A DNA stretch of 64,000 nt from Acanthacorydalis orientalis (lineage: Eukaryota; Arthropoda; Insecta; Megaloptera; Corydalidae). Below are positions 1 through 11,162 of the stretch, piece by piece; position 1 is the first letter of the stretch, and each line of letters opens with the position of its first letter. Location of the stretch: positions 47,634,162-47,698,161 of the forward strand of contig CM068315.1 of NCBI GenBank assembly GCA_034766995.1, read 5' to 3'. Below the pieces are notes generated by a model. The model searched no databases. It was given only the letters and a program-made list of their open reading frames with translations, and was not told where the DNA came from. The translations under genes were made by a program, and so were the position numbers.

Positions 1-974
1 TATTTGTTACGTAGGGTATTAACTGTGTCTGACTAGTTTAACCCTTAATATAGTTTCTTTTTTATATTATCACACCCTTATCTATCAATATTTAATACTA
101 GTTTTTCTAATTTCTTATAAAAAAGAAGAAAATTGAAACAATAATGAAAATAAAACCGCTCTCAGATATAAAACATTCCAGTCAAATGTAATTCTCAAAA
201 AAATTATATAATTTATATCGTACTTATTTAATAATTTACATATTTTCTATTAACCTATATTTTAAAGTAAAAAATGAGTATTAAATACATTCCCTTCGTA
301 GTGTGTGATTCTAATTACTAGTTTATTTCATCAATTAGTAGCAATGCTTCCTTTTTTGTAAAATATAGTATTCATTTTTAAACAATAAAAATTTCAAATG
401 TTAGTTAAAAAAATCTAATTTACGAAACCATTCAAATATAAATTTTAATATAATTTATTCCGATTAATAATCTTGTGAATATATAAAAAAAACTATGATT
501 TAAATCTTAATAGAGATCTGATATTCTAAACAAATCTAGTTTTTAAATGTTTTTTTTTCCATTTTTTCAACACAAAAAAGGAATCATCATTTGCGAAATA
601 TGTATAGTGGTTTTTATTTTCAACAAACTGTCACAAAAGGAAGATATATTTAAACATCTACAATCAAATATTACTAAAAACTTATTTAAATTAAATAAAT
701 TGAAATTTATTATTCGGAAACATTTTAAAGGTTTCTAGATAAATTTAAAACGTAAAAAATAGAAAATTAAACAGAATTTATTTATAAACATATCAAAACA
801 TCAACAAATGTAAAAAAATAACAAATATATATATTATATCTTATCTTGAAGAAGATAATCACAGCTCAAATTACAGTAGTAAATATTTTTAACTATAAAC
901 ACAACATAACTGATCCAGTAATTATGAACAAAAAAATATAATGAATTAATTAATTTATTATTTTGCATTAATAA

Positions 975-1010
<36 letters not shown>

Positions 1011-1260
1011 ATGTATGTGTGTATCAACATCGCCAGTTTCAAAATACTTTTTATTAGAAAAAATCAAAATACCTTTTTTACTATATGAAAACAAAAAAGT
1101 TATGCATTATACTTCCAGACCCTACAATTATTTATTTATAGGTATAACGCCGGAACAATCCAGAATATGTAAAATAAAATGTATTTACAGAAAATATGAA
1201 GATATTTTTAAAATAAAATATTGAGTGTCTAAAACATTTGTGTTGTATAGAATATGCCGT

Positions 1261-1319
<59 letters not shown>

Positions 1320-1390
1320 TAAACATAACATATATAAAAACAGTCAAAAACTAAAATAATAAATAAAAAAATTGTTTGTGTTATTCATAA
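1..1390. other. AT-rich gene-free stretch
   Basis: I see no gene here. It lies downstream of the repeat-protein gene and holds two microsatellites: a (TA)n(TG)n tract at about 975-1020 and a (TA)n tract at 1264-1314. The open frames in it are short, are built on low-complexity sequence and lack recognisable domains. Confidence 0.6.
1264..1314. repeat. (TA)n microsatellite
   Basis: A near-pure TA dinucleotide array of about 50 bp, lying just past the 3' end of the secreted repeat-protein gene. Confidence 0.95.
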
Positions 1391-2578
1391 TTAAGAGTAA
1401 TGTTCTCCCCCTACTCCTGAAGATATCGTATCGTATGAAGTTTGTGGGGCACCATACCCAGATGACGGTAAATCTAAACCTGGAGCACTATGGTCAAATG
1501 ATGCATGTGCTGCAGGTGCTTCGTAGCTTGAGGATACAACAGGAGTATGATAGTCTAAAGAAGGAGCACCATAATTTGAAGATGGCTGCGGAGCTGGTGC
1601 ATGGTGAATGGGTGCACTGTGGATCGGTTCAGGTGCTCCATAACTTGTTGAGGGAGAGGAATGATAATTTACGTCAGGCGTACCATAACTTGGAGCCGGC
1701 GCTGGAGCATGGTAAACAGGTGCAGGAGCAGGTGGATGGTAATTTGGTTCAGGGGCGTGATAAGACGATGATGATGCAGGCACTCCGTAACCGGATGAAG
1801 GAATCTCTACACTGTGAAAATCTGAACTGAAATCATGACTAGATGAACTCGGTGCTCCATAACTAGAAGACGGTTCTGCAAAAGAGTGGTGAGAACTTTC
1901 AGGTACACCGTAGCTTGTAGAAGGTACTCCATAACTAGTTGATGGCGGGGGTCCGTAAACAGGTTTCGGTGGTCCGTAAACAGGTTTAGGGGGTCCGTAA
2001 ACAGGTTTCGGTGGTCCGTAAACAGGTTTCGGTGGTCCGTAAACAGGTTTAGGAGGTCCGTAAACAGGTTTAGGAGGTCCGTAAACAGGTTTCGGGGGTC
2101 CGTAAACAGGTTTTGGAGGTCCGTAAACAGGTTTCGGGGGTCCGTAAACAGGTTTCGGGGGTCCGTATATTGGCTTTGGTGGAGGTCCATACACTGGTTT
2201 CGGTGGACCATAAACTGGTTTTGGTGGTCCATACACTGGTTTTGGTGGCCCATATACTGGTTTTGGTGGCCCGTATACTGGTTTTGGTGGCCCGTATACT
2301 GGTTTTGGTGGCCCATATATTGGTTTTGGAGGACCGTACACCGGTTTTGGAGGACCATATACTGGTTTCGGGGGACCATACACAGGTTTTGGAGGTCCGT
2401 ACACAGGTTTTGGAGGTCCGTACACAGGTTTCGGAGGTCCATATACTGGTTTAGGCGGTGGTCCATAATTTGGTTTTGGAGCGTGATAACTACTTACAGG
2501 AGGTGCAGAATAACTAACTGGTGGTTCGGCTAATGATGTCTGTAGTAGTAATAAAAATACGGCAGAAACCTGAAACAT
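1391..2578 (-). CDS. Secreted Pro/Tyr/Gly-repeat protein (cuticular or pro-resilin-like)
   Basis: A 395-residue open frame from ATG 2578 to TAA 1391. Residues 1-17 look like a signal peptide ([17 protein letters not shown]), cleaved before EPPVSYS. Residues about 35-215 are some 25 tandem heptads KPVYGPP, with two KPIYGPP variants and occasional GPPP. The C-terminal half is Ser/Tyr/His-rich with recurring SSYGAP, SYGVP and YHAP units. Low-complexity YGPP and YGAP repeats are typical of insect cuticle, chorion-like and pro-resilin-like extracellular proteins, so a structural matrix role is inferred; no chitin-binding R&R domain is visible. TTTCAG immediately precedes the fourth codon and could be an acceptor, in which case the initiator would come from an upstream exon. 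The signal peptide survives either way. It could also be a silk or egg-coat component. Confidence 0.8.
   Translation of the reverse strand: MFQVSAVFLLLLQTSLAEPPVSYSAPPVSSYHAPKPNYGPPPKPVYGPPKPVYGPPKPVYGPPKPVYGPPKPVYGPPKPVYGPPKPIYGPPKPVYGPPKPVYGPPKPVYGPPKPVYGPPKPVYGPPKPVYGPPPKPIYGPPKPVYGPPKPVYGPPKPVYGPPKPVYGPPKPVYGPPKPVYGPPKPVYGPPKPVYGPPKPVYGPPKPVYGPPPSTSYGVPSTSYGVPESSHHSFAEPSSSYGAPSSSSHDFSSDFHSVEIPSSGYGVPASSSSYHAPEPNYHPPAPAPVYHAPAPAPSYGTPDVNYHSSPSTSYGAPEPIHSAPIHHAPAPQPSSNYGAPSLDYHTPVVSSSYEAPAAHASFDHSAPGLDLPSSGYGAPQTSYDTISSGVGGEHYS
1945..2465 (-). repeat. 21-bp coding minisatellite
   Basis: The KPVYGPP heptads are encoded by about 25 tandem 21-bp units. Units at about 1945-2165 share third-position choices (GGTCCGTAAACAGGTTT on the + strand) and are nearly identical. 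Units at about 2195-2340 carry a different set (CCATATACTGGTTTTGG). The two blocks are separated by a [11 protein letters not shown] junction near 2160-2190, suggesting two separate amplifications. Confidence 0.9.
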
Positions 2579-2639
2579 TTTTTTAATTAAGATAATAATA
2601 TTAATGAAAGAAACTATTGAAATATTGTTTTCAATCAAT

Positions 2640-3074
2640 TATTTAGACCATAAGACACTTTCATCTTAATAAATATTCATGTATGCTATCAGACATTTTT
2701 AATATTTGGGATTTGGTTAATCAATATATATGTATGTGTATGTTGGTATTTATGCTTGTGTGTGTCTTAATTATTAACTATTAATCTTTAATGAGAAATA
2801 AATTAAAACAAAATTATATTTAAGTTTACAAAAATTAATTCTAATACGTATAAAATGTATAAATAATACAATTTCATTATCTTTGATGCAAATATTTTTT
2901 CCATTTGGGTACAAGACTAATAAAACAGAACATTTATATTGAACTATGCGATAATAGAATAATAGATACTATTATATTAATAGAAAATGGACACATACAT
3001 ATACATACAAACTTACATACATATACATATATACATACATATACATAAACATACATACATACACACACACACAC

Positions 3075-3110
<36 letters not shown>

Positions 3111-4697
3111 CACATACATACATACAAACCTTAACTAATTCTAAGTTCATTTTTCAAATTTCTAAGAACATGTTATTTAAATTTATCGATGAATTAAAAT
3201 CAGCAAACAAAAGTTAATTCATTACAATTAATACATTATAATTAATACAAATATAATCCAAAAATCAAATTGAAAATTTTATTATGTTTGCTCCTTTTTA
3301 GTTAAAAAATTACAAAGATACTGATAAAGTTCAAGTCACACGAACAATTAGATACACATGTACGATTATCAAATTACTATTTTTAAATAGTAAAATATTT
3401 CAGAATTAAATTGCTTTCATTTAACAATGTCTCAAAAATATTAATTCTGCCTGTGTTGCAAACACATTAATAGAATCTCACCCTTCTTGTTTTATATAAA
3501 TTCTCACTACCGACATTTTTATCAACGTTTTAAAATTTAGCAATAAAATTGTTCATAAAAGAATTACTAATTAACTTATGTTGTGATGTGATTAAATTCA
3601 AAATGTGTCGTTTACTAAAATTTTGTTCAAAATCGAAATAATTTTTAAAATATTTTATTTTTAAAAAGAACTCTGAACAAATATAAAACAGTTTTGTATA
3701 ATTTCCCAGAGAATGAAAGAGATGCATTAATGTTTTAAATTTTCTAAGAACCTTTTTAAATGATCACTTCTCTTAATCAGAAAATATTTAAAAATTTTTA
3801 CTAAACACTAAGTCAAATATAATTATTTTACAATATGTACTAATATACACTTACGTGAAAATACATATTTAATAATTTATATAATAAAATATAACTTTAA
3901 GTCATAAATCTTTTTCTTCACCGCACTATTATTTAGATTGACATTAATATTTAAATTCGATTCTTTAGTTAAAATGATGTCAACACTTTCGCTTTTAGAC
4001 ACACACTGTAACTGAAGACGAGTATTGTCGCATTTAAATAAAAAATCATAAAGCCCTACGGACACAGCCCCACTTTTAACCTGAAGCAATTTCATCATCT
4101 TCAATATTGCATTCTTCATACGTTCCACCCAACAAAGAAATGTTAAGTGAGAGTGATTTTGAATATTTCACTATCTCCGACTGAGAACGAACATTTAAAC
4201 TGCATTGTATTTGTTAATATTTACTTTTTAATATTTTTAATGTTCTAGTATACATTTCGTTTCACTTATACCCATTTAAATCAACTCCAATAATTTACTA
4301 CCTAACCTACTTTAGCGGTATTGATGACTCAGTCTGATTCGGGTTTTTTTTTAATTAAAAAACCGGTCTGTTTTTAAACAATCTATTTGTTTTTGTATTC
4401 GAAAATCTGCATTATCTTCTATTGTTTAATAAAAAAATAAATCGTTTATATTATTTTTATTTAAAATTAGTTTATTCTCATTTACTTCATTAAAAGTATA
4501 GAAAAAAATCAAATACCAAATTTAAATTAAACTAATAACGTATTAATTTTGTGAAAGTTTAATTAGAATAAAAATATTTTTCAAACTGTCTTTAAAAATA
4601 TTGTTGTAAAAGAAGAAAGCATGTTACTGAAAAATTCTCATAATAATTTATGGGTGTTTGAAATAATTCGTTATTGAATTATGTATTCATTACATAC

Positions 4698-4750
<53 letters not shown>

Positions 4751-5060
4751 ATTTAAATTAGCAATTATATAACCGTACTTCTATGAGCACACGCACTGCA
4801 TCGAGTCATAAATGAAGACATTATATTTATTTAACGACATTACTTTCATTAGTGTATTTACAAGAAACTTTCGTTTCATCCATAAACAATTATTTTCACA
4901 CTTTACAATTATGTTATCTGTGCACGTGTGCAAATCTTTGTACTCGTTAATACTTTTATATTTATTTGTACAATACATTATATGACAAACTGAATAATGC
5001 GAGTCTACACACGCACACGTGGTATTAAAATCGTTGCGCTTAATCCATTAAAAGAAGTAT
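2640..5060. other. AT-rich intergenic stretch
   Basis: No recognised gene. It contains microsatellites at about 2990-3120 (TACA, CA and TA units) and 4690-4748 (TACA then TA). An 83-codon minus-strand frame at 3877-4128 is less repetitive than its surroundings. It starts from a non-ATG codon and matches no family I know, so it is not annotated as a gene. Confidence 0.5.
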
Positions 5061-5154
5061 TGCTATGAAGTGTTCCCTTTTATTGATTGGAAGTATTCAA
5101 TCAATAGAGATTAGAAATATCACTATGATAAAATGTATTTTTTATAATTTTAAT

Positions 5155-5188
<34 letters not shown>

Positions 5189-5190
<2 letters not shown>

Positions 5191-5941
5191 AAATACAATT
5201 GGTGTACCCAAATTCCGAACACGCTAGATAAATACGGATTCTTGCGACTATGGACCAACCAAAACTCTACTGAAATAACGGGTTATATAGAAAAAATAAT
5301 GAACAAAATATCTGAAGAGAGCATAGGAAACAACATCGAACGTGTAGAAAATTCGACATATAGCACTCTATGCAAAACAATGAAGAACCCTACTTTTCTA
5401 CACTGCGAGTCATACTTAAAATTTAACATACCACTAGAATACATCAGAATCATCATAGCCCAAATATGACTTGCGGGACGCGAAATTTACTACAATAGCT
5501 ATAAAGGAATTGCCTATAGAATATGTGGAACGGCCAAGTACCTAATGTGTAATTTAAATGTGAATGAAACAATCCAACACCTACTTAGTGCGTGTACACA
5601 ATATCAGCCATATGGGAACAGTTTCATACAAGTTAACCAATTTCCAAACATAATGCTCACAAAGACCAAAAGTGAAGCAAAGAATATATTTTAGTCTATA
5701 ACTTCAGCCTTGAAACTTCGGTCATTCTGTCTAAATGAATAAACTATACTTCATATTATTCCCTAATACTATTATACATTACTGTACTATTTTATTATTT
5801 AACTATTATCTTAGCATTCAAACTAACCATTATTACTATTTAAACTGTAAAACTGTACTATAAAAATAAGCACATGTAAAATAACACCAACCACCTTTGT
5901 AATAGGTCGTTATGTACCTTGGATGCAAATAAATAAATAAA
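5189..5941 (+). mobile_element. Non-LTR retrotransposon, 5'-truncated 3' end
   Basis: The frame from about 5189 to 5694 reads as the C-terminal part of a LINE ORF2. It ends with a Cys/His segment (MCNLNVNETIQHLLSACTQ) of the kind that closes jockey/R1/I-like reverse transcriptases. One in-frame TGA at 5467 interrupts it. The 3' UTR runs to a short (AAAT)n tail near 5928-5941, the usual 3' signature of a target-primed insertion. The 5' side starts inside a (TA)n array at 5159-5188, so only the last ~750 bp is present. The clade is inferred from the terminal motif only. Confidence 0.75.
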
Positions 5942-5956
5942 TTCATTCATTCATTC

Positions 5957-5957
5957 A

Positions 5958-6021
<64 letters not shown>
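5957..6021. repeat. (TA)n array between TE fragments
   Basis: A TA array of about 65 bp starting directly after an (ATTC)n run that follows the retrotransposon tail. It ends at the CTAGGGGGC terminus of the next repeat, so both edges are mobile-element termini. Confidence 0.9.
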
Positions 6022-6023
<2 letters not shown>

Positions 6024-6024
<1 letters not shown>

Positions 6025-6145
6025 TAGGGGGCTTCACCCTCTGCTCGCTGCGCTTACAAAACGTCAAGTTCGCTACGCTCGCCCTCTTCTCATTTTGAAG
6101 CCTGTAGATGCAACCGAATGAAACAATAAACATATTTTTAATATA
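6024..6145 (-). repeat. Hairpin-ended dispersed repeat, copy 1
   Basis: This copy begins ACTAGGGGGCTTC, continues through GC-rich CGCTGCGC/CGCTCGCC blocks and reaches the shared motif GAAACAATAAACATATTT before running into (TA)n. Copies 2 (6215-6322, opposite orientation) and 3 (59760-59925) share the same order of motifs. On the minus strand the end reads ...GAAGCCCCCTAG followed by T. A subterminal hairpin next to CTAG|T is reminiscent of Helitron 3' ends, but no TC 5' end or Rep/helicase sequence is visible, so the class is unresolved. Confidence 0.7.
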
Positions 6146-6198
<53 letters not shown>

Positions 6199-6214
6199 TA
6201 TATAGATATAACGA

Positions 6215-6322
6215 ATTTAAAAAAATATGTTTATTGTTTCATTCGGTTGCATATACAGTCTTAAAATTGAGAAGTGGGCGAGAGCAGCGAGCCTGAGGGT
6301 TGGTGAACGAAGCCCCCTAGTA
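6215..6322 (+). repeat. Hairpin-ended dispersed repeat, copy 2
   Basis: An inverted relative of the copy at 6024-6145, with the (TA)n tract 6154-6194 between them. It contains the AATATGTTTATTGTTTCATT block, a GGGCGAGAGCAGCGAG segment and the terminus GAACGAAGCCCCCTAGT. Copies 1 and 2 together form a large inverted repeat whose outer ends are the CTAG termini. Confidence 0.7.
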
Positions 6323-6362
6323 TGTATACATATATATGTTAGTATGTGTGTGTGTATATATA

Positions 6363-6514
6363 TATATGTTAGTATGCTATATAATCATTATCACATATAA
6401 ATTGCAATGTGTTGTTTTATATACAAGATAAACATATTTGGTTACCATAGAAACCTTGACGTCATAAAGAAACAAGTGGATGTCATCGAACTTTTTGTGG
6501 ATATTTTATATATA
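6363..6514 (+). repeat. CRE-containing dispersed repeat, copy 1
   Basis: This begins GTTAGTATGCTATATAATCA and passes through ATAAACATATTTGG and ACCATAGAAACC. It then carries TGACGTCA at 6457-6464 and a decayed second GATGTCATCGAA, and ends TTTTTGTGGATA before (TA)n. Related copies lie at 16000-16160 (minus) and 49828-49978 (plus), with a partial copy inside 59863-59925. No coding capacity is seen. Confidence 0.75.
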
Positions 6515-6918
6515 TATATATGTATATATATGAATTATTGAGAAAGTAAATAATATGAATACTAAAAATAATATAATTAGTATCCATTATTAAATATTAA
6601 AATATATAAAAAGGAACATTAATTTTACTTCCATTTTTTTACTTTTAAATTTGATTTCTTACACAATCCACTGGGATAATGTATATGACTAATATAAATA
6701 ATCATAAAATTTAATTAATTACTTAATGTAATTCGTAATGTTAATGTGGAAACATACTTGAATTAAATGTATTATTTTAGAAATTTTTGTAGTAACTTTG
6801 TATATTATTATCATAAAGACATCTATTTAATTCATTGATAATTTATTTTTTTTAAGCAAAAATGGTACGTTTTCTTTAAAATTTCTTAATTATTTCTTAA
6901 GAACTTAATCTTTCAACC

Positions 6919-6974
<56 letters not shown>

Positions 6975-7449
6975 TTCATAATTTTACATCTAATAAATAA
7001 CATGTAATAAAATATTCAAAACTCAATTCATCAATTAGATTGTATAAAATTGTATTTTCTTATAAACTAAAAGAAAATAAAGATCGTTTAATTTTCACCG
7101 ATCAAAAAGTATATAAATAAATAAAATTACCTTTTCGCTACTACTATATAAAATATAAATAGTATTTTCAAAAATATCAAATTTAAAATTTCAATCAATA
7201 TATATCTTTTTTTATTTATGCAAATGAATAAAACTTTCGAAAGAAATCTTCTGAATAGAATATTATAATTTTCGATAAAAAAATATATAATTCTTTATTT
7301 TTATAAAATCAGTGTCATATATAAAGGTGTATTTATACACATTATTAAGTACTTGCAAAGTTTACTTTTATCTTATTGAATTTATACGTATATTAATAAT
7401 GAGTAACTTTCTTTAAAATAAGAGATGTATTTGATTATATAGAATTGAT

Positions 7450-7790
7450 ATACAGAATGGGCAAAAAGTAAACGATCGATTTCAATGTCATAATTTTTTT
7501 TAAAAAAAAGCGAAATACAAGAAAAAAATGTCCTTGTAAACGATTTATTTAAACATCGTAATTAAGTATTGAATACAATATCTTATAGATGTGCGCCTCT
7601 GGATGCTGCACAAGCAGAAACTCGCTCAATCACATTTTTCGTAAGTCTCATCAAGGATGAACCGGCAATATCTTCACGAATAGTCTCCTTCAGTTGCTCG
7701 ATTATTATCGGCTCATTCCTGTACACATTGTTTTCGAGATAACCGCATAAAAAAGGTCGGACGCTATAAGATCTGGCGATCTAATACATA
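7450..7790 (-). mobile_element. Tc1/mariner-type transposase relic
   Basis: Read on the minus strand this resembles the end of a Tc1/mariner-superfamily transposase: SPDL, a degraded DLFY, VYRNEP, IIIEQLKETIRED and a closing ERVSACAASRGAHL. Frameshifts and stops interrupt it and no 5' half is present. The same type of C-terminus ([26 protein letters not shown]) occurs in the element at 33779-34362, so the two may be related. Confidence 0.65.
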
Positions 7791-8584
7791 CAATATTAAA
7801 AAAAAATAAAATTAACAATAAACTCAATTATTTTTCCAAAATTTCACATTTTTACAGAATTGTATTTTTTTAATATGAATAAAAATTAATTTAATTATAT
7901 CTTATTATATAATTATGTCCTTTCCTGACACTAGGAATGATATGTGTTCCTCTATTTTATATTATTTCCGTTTGATTTCTTTTTTTAATTTAAATGTACC
8001 TTTATTATTTTTTAAATATAAGTGTAAAAACACACATGCAAAAATCCTATATAATAATTATAGTGTAAATTTTCTTTATTTACAAAACCTTAAAATTCGT
8101 TATATGTTAGTACATTTTTATGCTCATCGTAGTTCCCAACAACATTTAGTATTATGAACGTTAGAGAAGTAACAAATAAATAAAATACTGATTATATCAA
8201 AAATGAGTTATTAATTTATTTCAGTATTCATTTACCCTTAGCAAATTTTATATAAAAATGGCAGTATACTTAAATAGAAATACTTAACATAATTAAATTT
8301 CTAAATAATGTTAAATCTGAATAAAAATATAAAAAAGTCGAATATATATCGATTTAATTGCTCTATTTTTTCTTAATTTCTCCGTTTCAAAATTTTTAAA
8401 ATTCTCAACCTTAACTTTAATAGCACCTTGTTTACATAAAATTAGATTTATATCACATTTAAACTTTTTTAATTTCGCTACTTTATTGTGAACGATACAA
8501 AAATAAAAATATTTAAAGTAAAATTTCATTTTTTAATTAAAATTTATCGTATTGATATATTCTCTAAGTTTGTCAATAATCAGA

Positions 8585-8655
8585 CACCTCGAGCGCTAAT
8601 GATCTCAGTTGTCGATGCGCCCTAAGACCCCAATAATCAACCAGCCAACCAATAA
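8585..8655 (+). repeat. Short repeat, likely retrotransposon 3' end
   Basis: The segment GCGCTAATGATCTCAGTTGT, then CGATGCGCC and CCCAATAATCAACCAGCCAAC, recurs with few changes at 33648-33710. Its GCGC/GCGC inverted core followed by a simple (ACTA/ACCA)n-like tail resembles a 3'-terminal hairpin and tail of a non-LTR element. No coding sequence precedes it. Confidence 0.5.
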
Positions 8656-9969
8656 TCGTACTACTGATTAAACTATACAATAATCTTGCGCTATAATTTA
8701 CAAAAAGCGCATCAAAATTATTTTTTTTAATAAATTTGATCTACTATTTATTTATAATCATAAAAAGCATAAATACAATATGCACATTTCTAAAAAAAAA
8801 ATGAATAGATCTACAACATATCCAATTGCAGTACATTATACTCATAACTAATTGATTTTACTAAAACTGTAACTGTTACAATCTTGCATAAAGAACAACA
8901 TCATTAGAGTAATGCCGTTGTCATTAAATACAACTCTGTCTTCACTTCCGCTTTTTACGTTTATTTTGGTAGGAAATACGGATTCAAATGTAAACATCAA
9001 TATAACATTACAGAGAATTAAGAAATATATAATACTTAATGCTAATATTCTAAAAATTACCTCACGAGTCTCCTGTTTAGAGAGTAAACGTAGAAGTACT
9101 TAACATTGTTCGTTTAAAAATCGTATACCAAGTTTCCTTGCACACTTTCATTCAATATTTTTATATGATTATGTCACCAGACGTCAAAAATCCGTAATAT
9201 TTACACAAAAGTATTATGTTTGATTTACATTTTCGTCTATTTGTCGCTTTCATATTTCATTATCATTTTCGTTACTTCAGATCTATGTCATGATCAAGGA
9301 TTACTAAAGGATTTAAGAAAACAGTTCATCGTTAATTCAAATCGAAAAATAGAACGTATTTCAGATCAATGAAAATGAATATTTTGTAATTTAGATGAAA
9401 CAGTTAAATATTTCATTCATAGTTTCGTAACTAAATATCTGCTTTCTTCTGATTAATTTTTGTACTTTTATTAAATTGAAATCGATAATTTTTTAAATTT
9501 CGTTTTTACTAACATAACAATTTATAGTTTGCACACAACGAAAAAACAAATAAAAATCATTTATCACTAAAAAACTTATTAGCATAAATATAAAAATTAT
9601 AGTTATTTTTACCTTAACAGATATTTAAACGATCATTAATAATGTAAAATTTTATTTTTTTAACTGATTCTACTCTTTCTTTAAAAAGTAATTATATGAA
9701 ACACACTAATGCTAGTATTGAATTGTGTATTCGATACTAGGTAAAATAAGAGAAATTAATAAACCTCTCGAGGCTAACAACAAGCATAAAAAGGTGTTTG
9801 TAGTTGAAGAAGATGTTTATACAACAATTCCACATTGTTTTTTTTTAATATATAGTGATTAAATAGCGAAATGTCATATTACATATAAATAACACTTGGT
9901 ATTCAAAATTTAGTAAACAAATGTATGTTTTTTCTGTTTAAATATTTAAAATTTATTTTAATAAAAAAA

Positions 9970-9970
<1 letters not shown>

Positions 9971-10016
<46 letters not shown>
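9971..10016. repeat. (TA)n microsatellite
   Basis: A near-pure TA array of about 46 bp, roughly 160 bp upstream of the mariner MITE at 10176. Confidence 0.9.
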
Positions 10017-10018
<2 letters not shown>

Positions 10019-10175
10019 AATAGAATGGACAATATAAAAATATATGCATTTAAATTTATAAAAGATAAACAAAAATATATATATAGTTTTTACAGTTCGA
10101 ACAAAAAAACATTAGATTTAAATTACTCTTTTTAAACATAATTTTAAATAAGTATGGTTTATATTGACAAATGTA

Positions 10176-10439
10176 TTAGGTTGGTAGAAAAATAATTGCG
10201 GTTTATGACCTGCAAATTCATATACATTTCTCTCAGCTAATAAATAACTTTATTAATCGAAGCACCATTAGAATCGACACATTTTTGCCAATTAATTACA
10301 AGTTTATTTATTCCGGTGGTGTAAAATTCCGGAGTTCTGCAATTGATAGAATCTCGAAATGCACTTTCGGCAGTAGCTTGGTCGTTGAAGTTGTTGTATT
10401 CACAAACCAAAAACCACAATTATTTTCCTACCAACCTAA
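10176..10439 (-). mobile_element. mariner MITE, cecropia/Hsmar1-like ends
   Basis: A 264-bp non-autonomous element with inverted termini of about 28 bp beginning TTAGGTTGGTAG and differing at only a few positions. TA lies on the left flank, and the right flank is CA, a decayed TA. The interior is the extreme C-terminus of a transposase on the minus strand (FRDSINCRTPEFYTTGINKL, then INWQKCVDSNG). That matches the longer copy at 43190-44450, so this is an internal deletion derivative of that family. The termini closely resemble the published Hsmar1/MADE1 ends of the cecropia mariner subfamily. Confidence 0.9.
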
Positions 10440-11162
10440 CATTTATCGTTAGATGACATGAGCAATACGGATCCGAACGACTCCTTGATTTTCAATACTA
10501 AATGCTAACAACAGCCATTATTATATTGTAATATATGTGTAAATCATGTTTAAAAACAGTTGTGATCTTATTTTCTTCAAATAAAAAACAAATATAATAT
10601 GCTCATTACAAAAAAATGTTCAGAATTATGTTATGAACGATTTAAAGGCAACAAATAATAAGGCAAGAACAAAATAATAAATAATTACTTTAAAATCCAT
10701 TTTTTGTCGTATTCTCTCTACCTCACATATGTGTTCTTTAATCAAAATAAACATATCTGAATCACCTGTATACATGTAACACAATTTTTATTATTATAAT
10801 CCGTAAAAAGTTATCCAACAATTGTCTGATAAAGCGTAACTAAGAAATTATAGCCAACGCTCAAAGGAAAATAGTAAAAGAATAATATAAAAACATTGAT
10901 TAGTAAACAAGAGTGTTTGAAGATTATGTATTTAGAAAAATCTTACATCTCTGTTGTTTATATAGTGATATAACAACTTTCGTTAGATTGAAAATTTTGT
11001 TTTGACACACTTTACAGTTTCCTACTATAGTAAATAATTTAAAAACAAATATGAAATGAAAATAAAATTCGTTTATTATACTTTGTTCAAGATTTCCTAA
11101 TAATCATATTTATTATTTTATAAATATCTTTAAAAAAAATGAAACCTTTTTTATTTAATATA

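Larger units (their letters stand above)
6515..9970. other. AT-rich intergenic stretch with TE relics
   Basis: No host gene is recognised. It contains a (TA)n array at 6922-6970, a transposase relic at 7450-7790 and a short retrotransposon-like 3' end at 8585-8655. The rest is AT-rich unique sequence with no open frame of credible composition. Confidence 0.5.

Noticed and set aside
1945..2465. Tandem repeat considered as a CRISPR-like array
   Set aside because: There are no spacers, the units are directly adjacent 21-mers, and they are in frame with a secreted protein in a eukaryotic genome.
1807..2466. Long alternative-frame open frames over the KPVYGPP repeats (also 2113-2454 and 1372-1830 on the plus strand)
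   Set aside because: A 21-bp repeat without stops keeps every frame open. Only the 1391-2578 frame has a signal peptide and a sensible family composition.
3877..4128. 83-codon minus-strand frame with non-repetitive composition
   Set aside because: It starts from GTG, lacks recognisable domain or convincing splice signals, and I cannot link it to a gene.
5467..5469. In-frame TGA in the retrotransposon ORF as a possible selenocysteine codon, given the nearby tRNA-Sec
   Set aside because: The element is 5'-truncated and decayed, has no SECIS-like structure, and a point mutation is the simpler explanation.
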